Positions 1-7,229 of a DNA stretch of 22,265 bases are shown here, piece by piece; the stretch's first letter is position 1, and every line of letters begins with the position of its first letter. Made by a program: the position numbers and the translations under genes. Source of the stretch: a virus; IMG/VR virus record IMGVR_UViG_3300037517_002742, positions 1 through 22,265 of that record. The stretch is one strand, 5' to 3'. The notes under the pieces are model-generated. The model saw only the letters and a program-made list of their open reading frames with translations, made no database searches and was not told the origin of the DNA.

Positions 1-1
1 T

Positions 2-244
2 GCCAAGGTGGGTATCAAAACAGGTACCAAGAAGAAGACGGTTTCACACAAAGAACTATCTGATGCAGAGAAAAAGGCGAATTTTTTGGCAGCAAAAGCA
101 GCAATACAGTCAAAGTTGGGTGCGGAAAAGCACCGCTCAGCTGCCGTAAGCTCCGCCAACAAAAAGTCAAAGCAAAATGCTGCTGCTAAATCAGCAGCTT
201 ATGACAAGAGGTGGGGACTTTCTGGATTAAAGGCCAAGAAGTAA
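2..244 (+). CDS. 3' end of an unknown phage protein (partial)
   Basis: The frame is already open at the left edge, so this is probably the C-terminal part of a longer gene cut by the window. A GTG at position 8 could start a 78-residue protein, but no ribosome binding site can be assessed. The visible part is very rich in Lys and Ala, with almost no hydrophobic residues, and ends GLKAKK; it would be a basic, probably helical or disordered tail. It stops six bases before the gp10-like gene. A head-completion or connector role is suggested only by position, and no family is recognised. Confidence 0.6.
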   Translation, partial: AKVGIKTGTKKKTVSHKELSDAEKKANFLAAKAAIQSKLGAEKHRSAAVSSANKKSKQNAAAKSAAYDKRWGLSGLKAKK

Positions 245-249
245 CTTGC

Positions 250-648
250 ATGTCGAACTTTGCAGCGGACATCGCTCGGTTTGCTACAAAGGTAGGCATC
301 AGCCTCGATGCTGCCCACAGTAAAATCTGTTTGGATCTATTCCGTTCCCTGGTGATGAAGTCTCCGGTAGATACAGGCAGGTTTCGTGGCAACTGGCAGA
401 TTGGTGTCGGTGATATAAATTTGGATACTTCCGGTGCAGTTGATAAAGCTGGCGGCCGTGTTCTTGCGAATGGTACAATGACATTGCTGGCAGTTAAAGC
501 GGGTGGCATCATTTACCTAACGAACAGCCTGCCCTACGCGATTCGACTTGAGTATGGCAGCTCACAGCAAGCACCACAGGGGATGGTTCGCATTACAATG
601 GTAGAGCACCGCAGCAATCTTACTTCTATCCTTGCTGGGCTCAATTAA
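250..648 (+). CDS. HK97 gp10-like head-tail connector / tail completion protein
   Basis: A protein of 132 residues that resembles the HK97 gp10-like family, small proteins acting at the head-tail interface. Visible signatures are the SPVDTGRFRGNW stretch (about residues 38-49) and the later YAIRLEYGSSQQAPQGMVR segment followed by a C-terminal helix; both are characteristic of this family. A longer reading frame from GTG at 211 would overlap the upstream gene. ATG at 250 is preferred because it begins the conserved part six bases after the upstream stop, although its ribosome binding site is weak. Position just before a tail terminator and tail tube gene fits the usual order. Family assignment is from recall of the motif. 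Confidence 0.8.
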   Translation: MSNFAADIARFATKVGISLDAAHSKICLDLFRSLVMKSPVDTGRFRGNWQIGVGDINLDTSGAVDKAGGRVLANGTMTLLAVKAGGIIYLTNSLPYAIRLEYGSSQQAPQGMVRITMVEHRSNLTSILAGLN

Positions 649-659
649 GAGAAACCAAA

Positions 660-1064
660 ATGGACATTAATTCAGTTTACTCCGCATTGCGCCAAGACCT
701 TGCTTCTATCAGCGGCATCCTGCCCATCTCCTGGGAGAATGTGGAATACCGATCAAAGGGGACGGCGTACTTAAAGGTGTCAATTCTTCCCGCGCAGATT
801 GTAGCACCTATGTTTGGTTTGGGAGCACCGCAGCGGTACGAAGGTGTGCTGCAACTCCTCGTGCTCTATCCCGCAGGTAAAGGTACTAAGGATATCGATT
901 TGATGGTGAAGAAGCTCTTGGACCACTACACAAGAGGGCTGACTCTTACAAATAGCGGAAACACTGTTCTCATATTAAAATCATGGCGTGGGTCTGGAGT
1001 TGATTTGGACGCATATTTTCAAATTCCAGTCTCTGTTCAATTTCAGTCCTACTTGATACCTTAG
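660..1064 (+). CDS. Tail terminator-like protein (DUF4128 / gpU-like)
   Basis: A protein of 134 residues. The pattern of an N-terminal helix, then ISWENVEYR, TAYLKVSILPA, an RYEGVLQLLVLYP strand, and a C-terminal YFQIPVSVQFQ strand is that of the DUF4128/tail-terminator group. These proteins form a ring that stops tail tube polymerisation and joins the tail to the head. The gene lies 11 bases after the gp10-like stop and 10 bases before the tail tube gene, the usual place for a terminator. It has an AGAGAAA-type ribosome binding site. No truncation is visible. Confidence 0.75.
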   Translation: MDINSVYSALRQDLASISGILPISWENVEYRSKGTAYLKVSILPAQIVAPMFGLGAPQRYEGVLQLLVLYPAGKGTKDIDLMVKKLLDHYTRGLTLTNSGNTVLILKSWRGSGVDLDAYFQIPVSVQFQSYLIP

Positions 1065-1074
1065 GAGAAGTAAA

Positions 1075-2283
1075 ATGGCACTCGAAACAGGCGTAGCGAA
1101 AAAGCTAACCTTCAAGAAAGAAACCACGTGGGGCACTATTGCGGGAACATCTGGTGGTCAGCGTCTTCGTCGTGTCACATCCGACATCGACTTGAAGAAA
1201 GACACGTACCAGTCCAATGAAATTCGTGATGACTACCAAATTAGTGATTTCCGGCACGGTATGCGTAAGGTGGAAGGTTCCATTCAAGGTGAGCTTTCTG
1301 CCAAGACGTATGGTGCCTTCTTCGAATCGATGCTTCGTCGCGACTTTGCCGCTGTTACGTCACTGACTGCGCTCTCTCTTACTATCGCAGGTTCCGGACC
1401 GTACACAATTACGCGTGCTGCGGGAGACTTCTTGACTGGTGGTGTCAAGGTCGGTGATGTAGTTCGTCTGAGCGTCGGTACATTGAATGCAGCGAACATC
1501 AACAAAAATATTTTCGTGACGGGCGTTACAGCTTTGGTTGTTACGGGTTACCCGCTCAACGGCGTTGCCCTAGTTGCAGAAGGCCCGATTGCATCTTGTA
1601 CGATGTCATGGCCCGGCAAGCGCACCTACGTACCGTTGACTGGACATACGGATCAGTCTTTCTCGATTGAGCATTTCTACAGCACCATCGCACAATCTGA
1701 AGTCTTCACTGGTTGTAAGATGACTGGCGCTGAAATTCAATTGCCAACTACTGGTATGGCAACTGTCAATTTCAGCGTGATGGGCAAAGACGTCGTAACT
1801 GGTACGTCTGAATACAACTCTTCACCTACCGCGTCAACCACGACTGGTATTCTTGCAGCTGTGTCCGGCTATTTGATACTCCAGGGGTCACCGGTTGCAA
1901 TCGTCACCGGAGCAAGCATTTCCATCTCTGGTGGTCACTCTACGAGCAGTGCTGTTGGTTCTAACAGCACCTCAGCGGTATTCCCTGGCCGCGTTCAGGT
2001 GTCAGGAAACTTGTCGGTCTACTTCCAGGATGCCACGATGCGCGATATCTTCCTCAATGAGACGGAGGCTTCCATAGCTTTGTACCTCACTGATGGAATC
2101 GCGGCAACGGCTGACTTCGTCAGTTTCATTATGCCGCGCATCAAGCTGGGAGGTTCGTCTAAATCTGATGGGGAGCAGGGCATTGTGCAGACGTTGCCCT
2201 TTACGGCACTGTTGAACTCAGCGGGCGGCACGGCTCTTGCTACTGAGAAGACAACGCTCGTCATGCAAGATTCACAGATGTAA
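1075..2283 (+). CDS. Major tail tube protein
   Basis: A protein of 402 residues starting at an ATG behind a strong AGGAGAAG ribosome binding site. Its N-terminal segment (KKLTFKKETTWGTIAG, then LRRVTSDIDLKKDTYQSNEI) and the repeated beta-rich, Ser/Thr/Gly-rich body are typical of the large tail tube proteins of siphoviruses (Phage_tube_2-like). Subunits stack as hexameric rings around the tape measure. It is followed immediately by a terminator hairpin, as expected for a structural protein made in much larger amounts than its downstream neighbours. An embedded insertion with repeated TGV/AVSG stretches may be an Ig-like surface domain; this is an inference from composition. Confidence 0.85.
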   Translation: MALETGVAKKLTFKKETTWGTIAGTSGGQRLRRVTSDIDLKKDTYQSNEIRDDYQISDFRHGMRKVEGSIQGELSAKTYGAFFESMLRRDFAAVTSLTALSLTIAGSGPYTITRAAGDFLTGGVKVGDVVRLSVGTLNAANINKNIFVTGVTALVVTGYPLNGVALVAEGPIASCTMSWPGKRTYVPLTGHTDQSFSIEHFYSTIAQSEVFTGCKMTGAEIQLPTTGMATVNFSVMGKDVVTGTSEYNSSPTASTTTGILAAVSGYLILQGSPVAIVTGASISISGGHSTSSAVGSNSTSAVFPGRVQVSGNLSVYFQDATMRDIFLNETEASIALYLTDGIAATADFVSFIMPRIKLGGSSKSDGEQGIVQTLPFTALLNSAGGTALATEKTTLVMQDSQM

Positions 2284-2299
2284 AGTAGGAGTTTGTCTG

Positions 2300-2331
2300 A
2301 GCCCACCTATTGCGGGTGGGCTTTTCTTTTT
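2300..2331 (+). terminator. Rho-independent terminator after tail tube gene
   Basis: A GC-rich stem (AGCCCACC pairing with GGTGGGCT, about 8 bp) with a 7-base loop is followed directly by TTTTCTTTTT. It lies 17 bases after the tail tube stop and before the chaperone gene. It probably lowers read-through from the abundant tube transcript into the chaperone and tape measure genes. Confidence 0.85.
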
Positions 2332-2351
2332 AACTGACTGTAGGAAATACC

Positions 2352-2783
2352 ATGGACCTCGCCTCACTCCAACCTTCTGAAACTCCCATCTCTTTTGATG
2401 TGATTCACCCGATTTCTCGCAAGCCCATTGGACTCTCCATTTCAGTCTTTGGGTCTGACAGCTCTGTATACCGCGCAGCTTCCGCGTCTCGGTCTGAGCG
2501 TCGTATGAAGTTGATGAAGCCCGGCCGTATCCAACTCTCTTCTGAAGAGATTCAGGATGATGCAACAGCTATCCTGGTTCAATCGACTGCCGGTTGGAAA
2601 TGGACTGAGGGTTGCACTTTCCATGGCGGTGTGCCCTCCTTTGATCGCGCTACTGTTGAACAGGTGTACCGCGAGCTTCCCTGGGTTATGGAACAGGTGG
2701 ATTCTTTCATTGGAGACCGTTCTAATTTTTTTACGCAAACGGTGACCAACTCCGAGACTACTGCAAGTGGTACTTCCGAGTAA
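2352..2783 (+). CDS. Tail assembly chaperone, G-type short product
   Basis: A protein of 143 residues behind a TAGGAAAT ribosome binding site. Its place between tail tube and tape measure, the AILVQSTAGWKWTEG and YRELPWVMEQVDSFIGDR segments, and the following frameshift signal identify it as the lambda gpG-type chaperone. Such chaperones coat the tape measure protein during assembly and do not remain in the finished tail. After the slippery heptamer the zero frame runs on for only 16 codons (a Thr/Ser-rich end), while the -1 frame continues for a further 119 codons. The normal product is therefore G alone and the minority product is GT. Confidence 0.85.
   Translation: MDLASLQPSETPISFDVIHPISRKPIGLSISVFGSDSSVYRAASASRSERRMKLMKPGRIQLSSEEIQDDATAILVQSTAGWKWTEGCTFHGGVPSFDRATVEQVYRELPWVMEQVDSFIGDRSNFFTQTVTNSETTASGTSE
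2726..2732 (+). other. -1 ribosomal frameshift slippery heptamer T TTT TTT
   Basis: Seven T residues form the heptamer in the register T_TTT_TTT relative to the chaperone frame, followed by ACG. This is the ideal X_XXY_YYZ arrangement for tandem slippage by tRNA-Phe. The -1 frame becomes open at exactly the first base of the heptamer. No strong downstream stem was identified by eye. Confidence 0.8.
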
Positions 2784-3091
2784 ATCGGTTATCCACAGAC
2801 GGTAAATCTACGATTCGAGCCCACCTTGAAACAGCACAACGAGTCTCGGGAGAAACACCTCCCGAGCTCATTCCTCCGGAATACCCGGAAGCACAAAAAG
2901 TGATTTGGGATCTGTTCATGACCCTACACCGCAGACGCTCTGTAGGATTTTCCTCCCCGAATCCTATATCATACACAGAACTCCAAGCCTTCGCCGCGAT
3001 GTTTCGTATGCCTATTACTCCTACCATCGCAGATTGGGTTATTGGTCTCGATGATTGCTTCTTAGCTGCGATTGCAGAGAAAGATAGTTAA
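2726..3091 (+). CDS. Tail assembly chaperone, T-type extension made by -1 frameshift
   Basis: This frame has no usable start near its beginning: it is open from 2726, right after a TAA at 2723-2725, and ends at TAA 3089-3091. Conceptual fusion of 127 codons of the upstream frame with 119 residues of this one gives a protein of about 246 residues. The reading frame contains DYCKWYF near its start and SYTELQAFAAMFRMPITP followed by WVIGLDDCFL near its end, a pattern of the T domain of tail chaperones. In lambda the T part recruits the tape measure and tail tube subunits. A conventional gene-caller would miss or truncate this part. The GTG at 2900 gives only a fragment. Confidence 0.8.
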   Translation, partial: FFYANGDQLRDYCKWYFRVNRLSTDGKSTIRAHLETAQRVSGETPPELIPPEYPEAQKVIWDLFMTLHRRRSVGFSSPNPISYTELQAFAAMFRMPITPTIADWVIGLDDCFLAAIAEKDS

Positions 3092-3108
3092 GGTAAAAAC
3101 AGGTTAAG

Positions 3109-3143
3109 AATCAATAGGTTAGGTATAATATAACTAATTGATT
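3109..3143. promoter_or_regulatory. Dyad site 1 (AATCAAT...ATTGATT) before the tape measure gene
   Basis: Two 13-base arms, AATCAATAGGTTA and TAACTAATTGATT, are inverted repeats with two mismatches, separated by a 9-base spacer that contains TATAAT. The same half-site and spacer length recur at 12685-12729 and 20230-20268. It sits in the 94-base gap between the chaperone stop and the tape measure start. The spacer TATAAT could be a -10 element, but no good -35 is present at 16-18 bases. Interpretation as a protein-binding operator is inference. Confidence 0.7.
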
Positions 3144-3185
3144 CTGTTGTGTATTTTGATATCACCCTATTTAGGATGGTGCCGT

Positions 3186-5660
3186 ATGGCAGATATCGCA
3201 ACACTAGGCATTGCAGTCGACTCATCCGATGTAACAAACGCCGATCGTGCGTTGGTTCGCTTAACTAATACTGCTTCAGGTGCAGTGAGTGCTGTGAAGG
3301 GGTTGGTGGGTGCTTGGGCGGGATGGCACGTTGTCAAGTCTATTATCGTTGAGTCCGCCCAGTTGAATGCTCGGTTTGAGACGATGGGTGTCGTACTCAA
3401 TGTAGTCGGTCGCAATGCGGGATACTCTGCTACCCAGATGGCTGGCTACGAACAGTCCTTGCGCAAGACGGGCATCGCGATGATTGAAGCTCGTGAAACG
3501 CTCACTCGTATGTCACAGGCCCAGCTTGACTTATCAAAGACATCGGCCCTTGCTCGCGTTGCTCAGGATGCAGCAGTAGTCGGTGGAATCAATTCCTCTG
3601 CAGCGTTCGAGCGTATGGTACAGGGTATCCGATCTGGTGAAGTTGAAATCCTACGCACTATCGGCATCAATGTGAGCTTCCAGCAGTCATATGAGAAAAC
3701 TGCGAAAGAGCTGGGAAAGAATGTAACTGCTCTTACGGAGGCTGAAAAGAGCCAGTCCAGGATGAATGCCGTTCTGGAGGAGGGAGCTAAGCTCTCAGGC
3801 GTCTACGAGGCTGCAATGGGCACTGCTGGCAAGCAGATGCAGTCCATGAAACGCTACACGGATGATTTGAAGGTCAAGTTCGGAGAAGTGTTCAATGAGT
3901 CGCTGACGGTAGGTATCTTTGCACTATCTGATGCGTTCAAATCTGCCGGACGCGAAATGGATGCTCTTGCTGCGGATAAGGAAATCTTCCGGTGGGGTGA
4001 AAGTCTCACAGATACGTTCGTGAACTTAGCAGACTCCGTTCATAATACCTATTTACGTTTCCACATGTTGTACAAGGCAACGGCTTTGGGTATGGGAGGT
4101 ATCAAGGACTTTCTTACTTCTGGTACTCAGAAAGATTTCGATGCGAAGTCAGCGAGCCGTTATGCGGAGTGGGAGAAGAACTTCACAGCCGACGTCAATA
4201 AGGGTGATGCTTTTGTTCGTGCATTAGAGGATCGTCGTAAATCAAAGGCTCGCGACACGTATCTAGGAAAAGGTACATACGGAGGGTCAGACCTTGCGCG
4301 TGTATCGAAGGGTTTTGGTATCTCTGCTGGCAGTGACCAAGCGTCGTTACTTGCTGCCCAGGATGCTGACTTCTTCTTAACGAAGCCCGGAAGTGCGGGT
4401 GGTGCTGGATCAAAAACAACCGGTAAATCTGCAACTGATAAAGTAAAGGATTTCATCGATGCGCTGAAGAAGGAAGCGGCTACCTTGGGCATGACATCCG
4501 AGGAGCATAAGAGGTACGAGGCTTCTCTACTTAAGATGTCCTCAGCTCAAAAAACCACAGTGGATAGCTTGCTGAAGAAGATTACAGCACATAAAGACGA
4601 ACTCGCTGCAGCTCAACGCAGCAATGAAGCGTGGGATGCAAGTTTCGAGGTGATTGAAAAGCTCCGCATTGAGCAGGAAGATGCCATCAAGACACAAAGA
4701 ATTTGGTTGGAGGGGATGAACCAAGAGTTCTCTCTTCTAGGTAAAACAAATGAGGAGCGTGAGATCGAGCTTCGACTGCTTTCTTTGCGTAAGGCAGGTG
4801 TGAACGCTCCCGGTATGGAAAAACAAATACACGATGCTACCTATCAGGGTGCTGCAAATCAGTATATGCGCGCAGCGATGACCCCACAGGAACTCTTTCT
4901 AGAGGAGCGCTCTCGTGTTGATAAGATTTACAAGGAAGGTGGTTTTGGTTCCGAGGAGAGTGCTCTTGCGATGGAGAAGTATTCCATCGCAGTCGGTGTT
5001 GTCAATGAGAAGTATAAGTCTCTCGGAGACACAGTAAAGGCCACGAACTCCATTTCACATGATTTGGGTATGACGTTCGCCTCCTCCTTTGAGAAAGCAA
5101 TACTGAGTGGCGGAAAACTTCGCGGTGTCTTGCAGGGATTGATTGCGGACCTACAAGCGATGTTTATTCGTAAGAGTGTCACCGAGCCGCTGATGGCATC
5201 ACTGTCGAGGTCATTCGGTGGGTTTGGTCTGGACTCGCTGTTTTCATCAGCATCGACTCCTGCTAATATTGCTGCATTTAGTTCAATGGATTTCGGTTCC
5301 ATCAGCGCATTTTCTACCGCATTCGCAGATGGCGGTATTATGACCTCACGTGGCAGATTGCCTCTCAGGACATACTCCGGCGGAGGTATTGCAAATTCTC
5401 CCCAAGCTGCTATCTTTGGCGAAGGGCGCACACCAGAAGCGTATGTTCCCGTGCCTTCAGGTAAAATACCGGTACAGCTTTCTGGCGGTGGCGGGAGTAG
5501 TGTTACGATTATACAATCCTTTGATTTTCGTAATGCAGATAGCAATAGTGAGTCTCGGTTACGTAGTGAAGCTGGTAGGATAAAGCGAGAAACATTAGCA
5601 GAGCTTATGGATAACTTAAATCGTGGCGGCAGCTTCGCCGTTGCCACAGGAAGGAAATAA
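3186..5660 (+). CDS. Tail tape measure protein
   Basis: The start is set at ATG 3186, which has AGGA nine bases upstream and begins the conserved sequence MADIATLGIAVDSS; the upstream in-frame start at 3138 has no ribosome binding site. The protein is 824 residues. The N-terminal part is of the lambda/T5-like tape measure type, followed by long heptad-rich helices (about residues 430-600) and a C-terminal region with GGGIANSPQAAIFGEG and EAYVPVPSGKIPVQL, the classic end of gpH-like proteins. Tape measures set tail length (roughly 1.5 angstrom per residue, so about 120 nm here) and help DNA entry. Its stop overlaps the next start (TAATG). Confidence 0.92.
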   Translation: MADIATLGIAVDSSDVTNADRALVRLTNTASGAVSAVKGLVGAWAGWHVVKSIIVESAQLNARFETMGVVLNVVGRNAGYSATQMAGYEQSLRKTGIAMIEARETLTRMSQAQLDLSKTSALARVAQDAAVVGGINSSAAFERMVQGIRSGEVEILRTIGINVSFQQSYEKTAKELGKNVTALTEAEKSQSRMNAVLEEGAKLSGVYEAAMGTAGKQMQSMKRYTDDLKVKFGEVFNESLTVGIFALSDAFKSAGREMDALAADKEIFRWGESLTDTFVNLADSVHNTYLRFHMLYKATALGMGGIKDFLTSGTQKDFDAKSASRYAEWEKNFTADVNKGDAFVRALEDRRKSKARDTYLGKGTYGGSDLARVSKGFGISAGSDQASLLAAQDADFFLTKPGSAGGAGSKTTGKSATDKVKDFIDALKKEAATLGMTSEEHKRYEASLLKMSSAQKTTVDSLLKKITAHKDELAAAQRSNEAWDASFEVIEKLRIEQEDAIKTQRIWLEGMNQEFSLLGKTNEEREIELRLLSLRKAGVNAPGMEKQIHDATYQGAANQYMRAAMTPQELFLEERSRVDKIYKEGGFGSEESALAMEKYSIAVGVVNEKYKSLGDTVKATNSISHDLGMTFASSFEKAILSGGKLRGVLQGLIADLQAMFIRKSVTEPLMASLSRSFGGFGLDSLFSSASTPANIAAFSSMDFGSISAFSTAFADGGIMTSRGRLPLRTYSGGGIANSPQAAIFGEGRTPEAYVPVPSGKIPVQLSGGGGSSVTIIQSFDFRNADSNSESRLRSEAGRIKRETLAELMDNLNRGGSFAVATGRK

Positions 5661-6250
5661 TGACAACCGAGACTTTCCCCAGCATCGCTCCAGACCGTAT
5701 GCGCTTCGGTATGGTTTCGAATACGCAGGAACATACTTCACCGCTTTCCGGTTCTACGCAGACGATTGAGCTCCCATCCCCGCGCTGGGTAGCAGAGCTG
5801 ACCTATCAGCGTCGCCCACCGGAGCAAGCAGCCTTATTACAAGCGTTTCTTGCGAAGCTTAGAGGTCGGGCGGGTAGATTCTATATGCCGAACTTTCAAC
5901 GCGCAATTCCTCGCGGTACCATTGCCGGTACGCTACAAGTGAATGGCGCTGCGCAAACCGGAAGCTCTTTGATTCTAGATGGAGCGACACCCGCTACTTC
6001 TTTTGCGATTGGTGATTACTTTAGTGTCAACTACGAACTGAAGATAGTGACAGCTGTAGCTACGTCCGACGGGGCCGGTAACATCACAGTTTCTTTTTCG
6101 CCACCATTACGCGCCTCTCCTGCGGATAATGCTGCCGTCACATTAAGTAGCCCTACTGCTATTTTTCGTCTGGAAGAGGATAAGAGCTACTGGGATGACG
6201 AAGCTGGTCTTTCGTCTGATTTTACTATTTCTTGTATTGAGGCGTTCTGA
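5660..6250 (+). CDS. Minor tail protein, distal tail / lambda M-L position
   Basis: A protein of 196 residues whose ATG overlaps the tape measure stop by one base (TAATG), behind an AGGAAGGAAA ribosome binding site. It contains AELTYQRRPPEQAALLQAFL and GRAGRFYMPNFQRAIPRG near the middle, followed by beta-rich sequence. The place directly after the tape measure corresponds to lambda M/L, whose products join the tape measure to the tip. I do not recognise a named family with certainty; distal tail protein or tip-complex component is an inference from order and beta-rich composition. Confidence 0.65.
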   Translation: MTTETFPSIAPDRMRFGMVSNTQEHTSPLSGSTQTIELPSPRWVAELTYQRRPPEQAALLQAFLAKLRGRAGRFYMPNFQRAIPRGTIAGTLQVNGAAQTGSSLILDGATPATSFAIGDYFSVNYELKIVTAVATSDGAGNITVSFSPPLRASPADNAAVTLSSPTAIFRLEEDKSYWDDEAGLSSDFTISCIEAF

Positions 6251-6810
6251 TGGCTACCCGAGTAACAACAACTGCAGTTGATACCGCACTAGCGCAACCA
6301 AATATACCTCTCCTCTTATTGGTTGAACTTGATTTTGCATCCGGATTTCTTCGATTGACGAATGCTGCACAAGAGTTTACGTGGAATGGATATACCTGGA
6401 CGGGTGCGGGAGCTTTGGGCACCGTTTCACCTGTGGAAGAGACGGGTGATCTACAAGCACGTGGTATGGCATTTAAGATTACAGGAATTGACGCCAGCAA
6501 CGTCACTCGGGCTTTGGCTGAGCATTACCAAGGTAGGTCTGCTAAAGTTTGGCTTGCTTTGCTTGATGACAATTACAACATCATCGCAGATCCGATCCTC
6601 GCTTATACCGGAAGGATGGATATCATGTCCATCGAGCTCGGACAGACGGCAACAATTACTGTCACAAGTGAATCACATCTTGTGACGTGGGAGACACCGA
6701 AAGTTCGTAGGTATAACCATGCAGATCAGCTGCAACGTTTCCCAGCAGACCTCGGCTGTGAGTTCGTGGAGCAGATGGTAAGTAAAGAGCTTGTTTGGGG
6801 AAGAGCATGA
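6250..6810 (+). CDS. Minor tail protein, DUF2163-like / tip hub-associated
   Basis: A protein of 186 residues overlapping the previous stop by one base (TGATG). The segments LLLVELDFASGFLRLTNA, TWNGYTWTGAGALGTVSPVEE, VWLALLD and RRYNHADQLQRFP followed by GCEFVEQM are the pattern of phage minor tail proteins of the DUF2163/phiJL001 Gp84 type. These sit between the tape measure end and the tail hub. It is shorter than most DUF2163 proteins but ends in the usual place. Strict translational coupling with its neighbours on both sides is likely. Confidence 0.7.
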   Translation: MATRVTTTAVDTALAQPNIPLLLLVELDFASGFLRLTNAAQEFTWNGYTWTGAGALGTVSPVEETGDLQARGMAFKITGIDASNVTRALAEHYQGRSAKVWLALLDDNYNIIADPILAYTGRMDIMSIELGQTATITVTSESHLVTWETPKVRRYNHADQLQRFPADLGCEFVEQMVSKELVWGRA

Positions 6811-7229
6811 CACTGCAGCGTAAAGAAAATTGGGCTTCTGCTTTGGCTTTGGTAGTCGAAAGTGCGCATTCACGTCCCTACCGATTGGGAGACTGGGATT
6901 GCTTGCGTTTTACGTGCAACTGCGTAGAGGCCCTCACTGGGGTAAACTTCTGGGAATCCTTTGCAGGTAAGTATACGACGCGACGAGAAGCTCTGCGTAC
7001 TATTGCGGAGGTTGCTGCCGATTTAGGTGCAGCTCTCACAAAGACACTCGGTGTTGTTCCGAAGCCGATGCTTTCAGCTAATCGTGGAGACGTCGTGCTC
7101 TACCGAGACGCTGCCGGTGAGCACTTAGGTATCTGCCTAGGAGCACAGGTTGCTGTTCTCGAAGCGCACGGGTTGCATTACGTGGACCTGCTGCACCCGA
7201 ACTGTATCGCTTCTTGGAGTGTTGGATAA
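6807..7229 (+). CDS. NlpC/P60-like (DUF6950-type) tail-tip peptidase-like protein
   Basis: The start ATG at 6807 overlaps the upstream TGA (ATGA); the longer frame from 6795 is less likely. The protein is 140 residues. The motif YRLGDWDCLRF places Cys32 as a candidate nucleophile, and a later RGDVVLY and GEHLGIC (His about 106) match the catalytic and structural points of NlpC/P60-like papain-fold proteins found at this position in phage tails (lambda gpK-like). It may trim peptidoglycan during DNA entry, or be a non-catalytic assembly factor. The stop overlaps the next start (TAATG). Confidence 0.75.
   Translation: MTLQRKENWASALALVVESAHSRPYRLGDWDCLRFTCNCVEALTGVNFWESFAGKYTTRREALRTIAEVAADLGAALTKTLGVVPKPMLSANRGDVVLYRDAAGEHLGICLGAQVAVLEAHGLHYVDLLHPNCIASWSVG

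Noticed and set aside
4928-5734. 268-residue minus-strand frame inside the tape measure gene
   Set aside because: It is the shadow of a well-supported tape measure end; Pro/Ser/Ala-rich low-complexity translation and no ribosome binding site.
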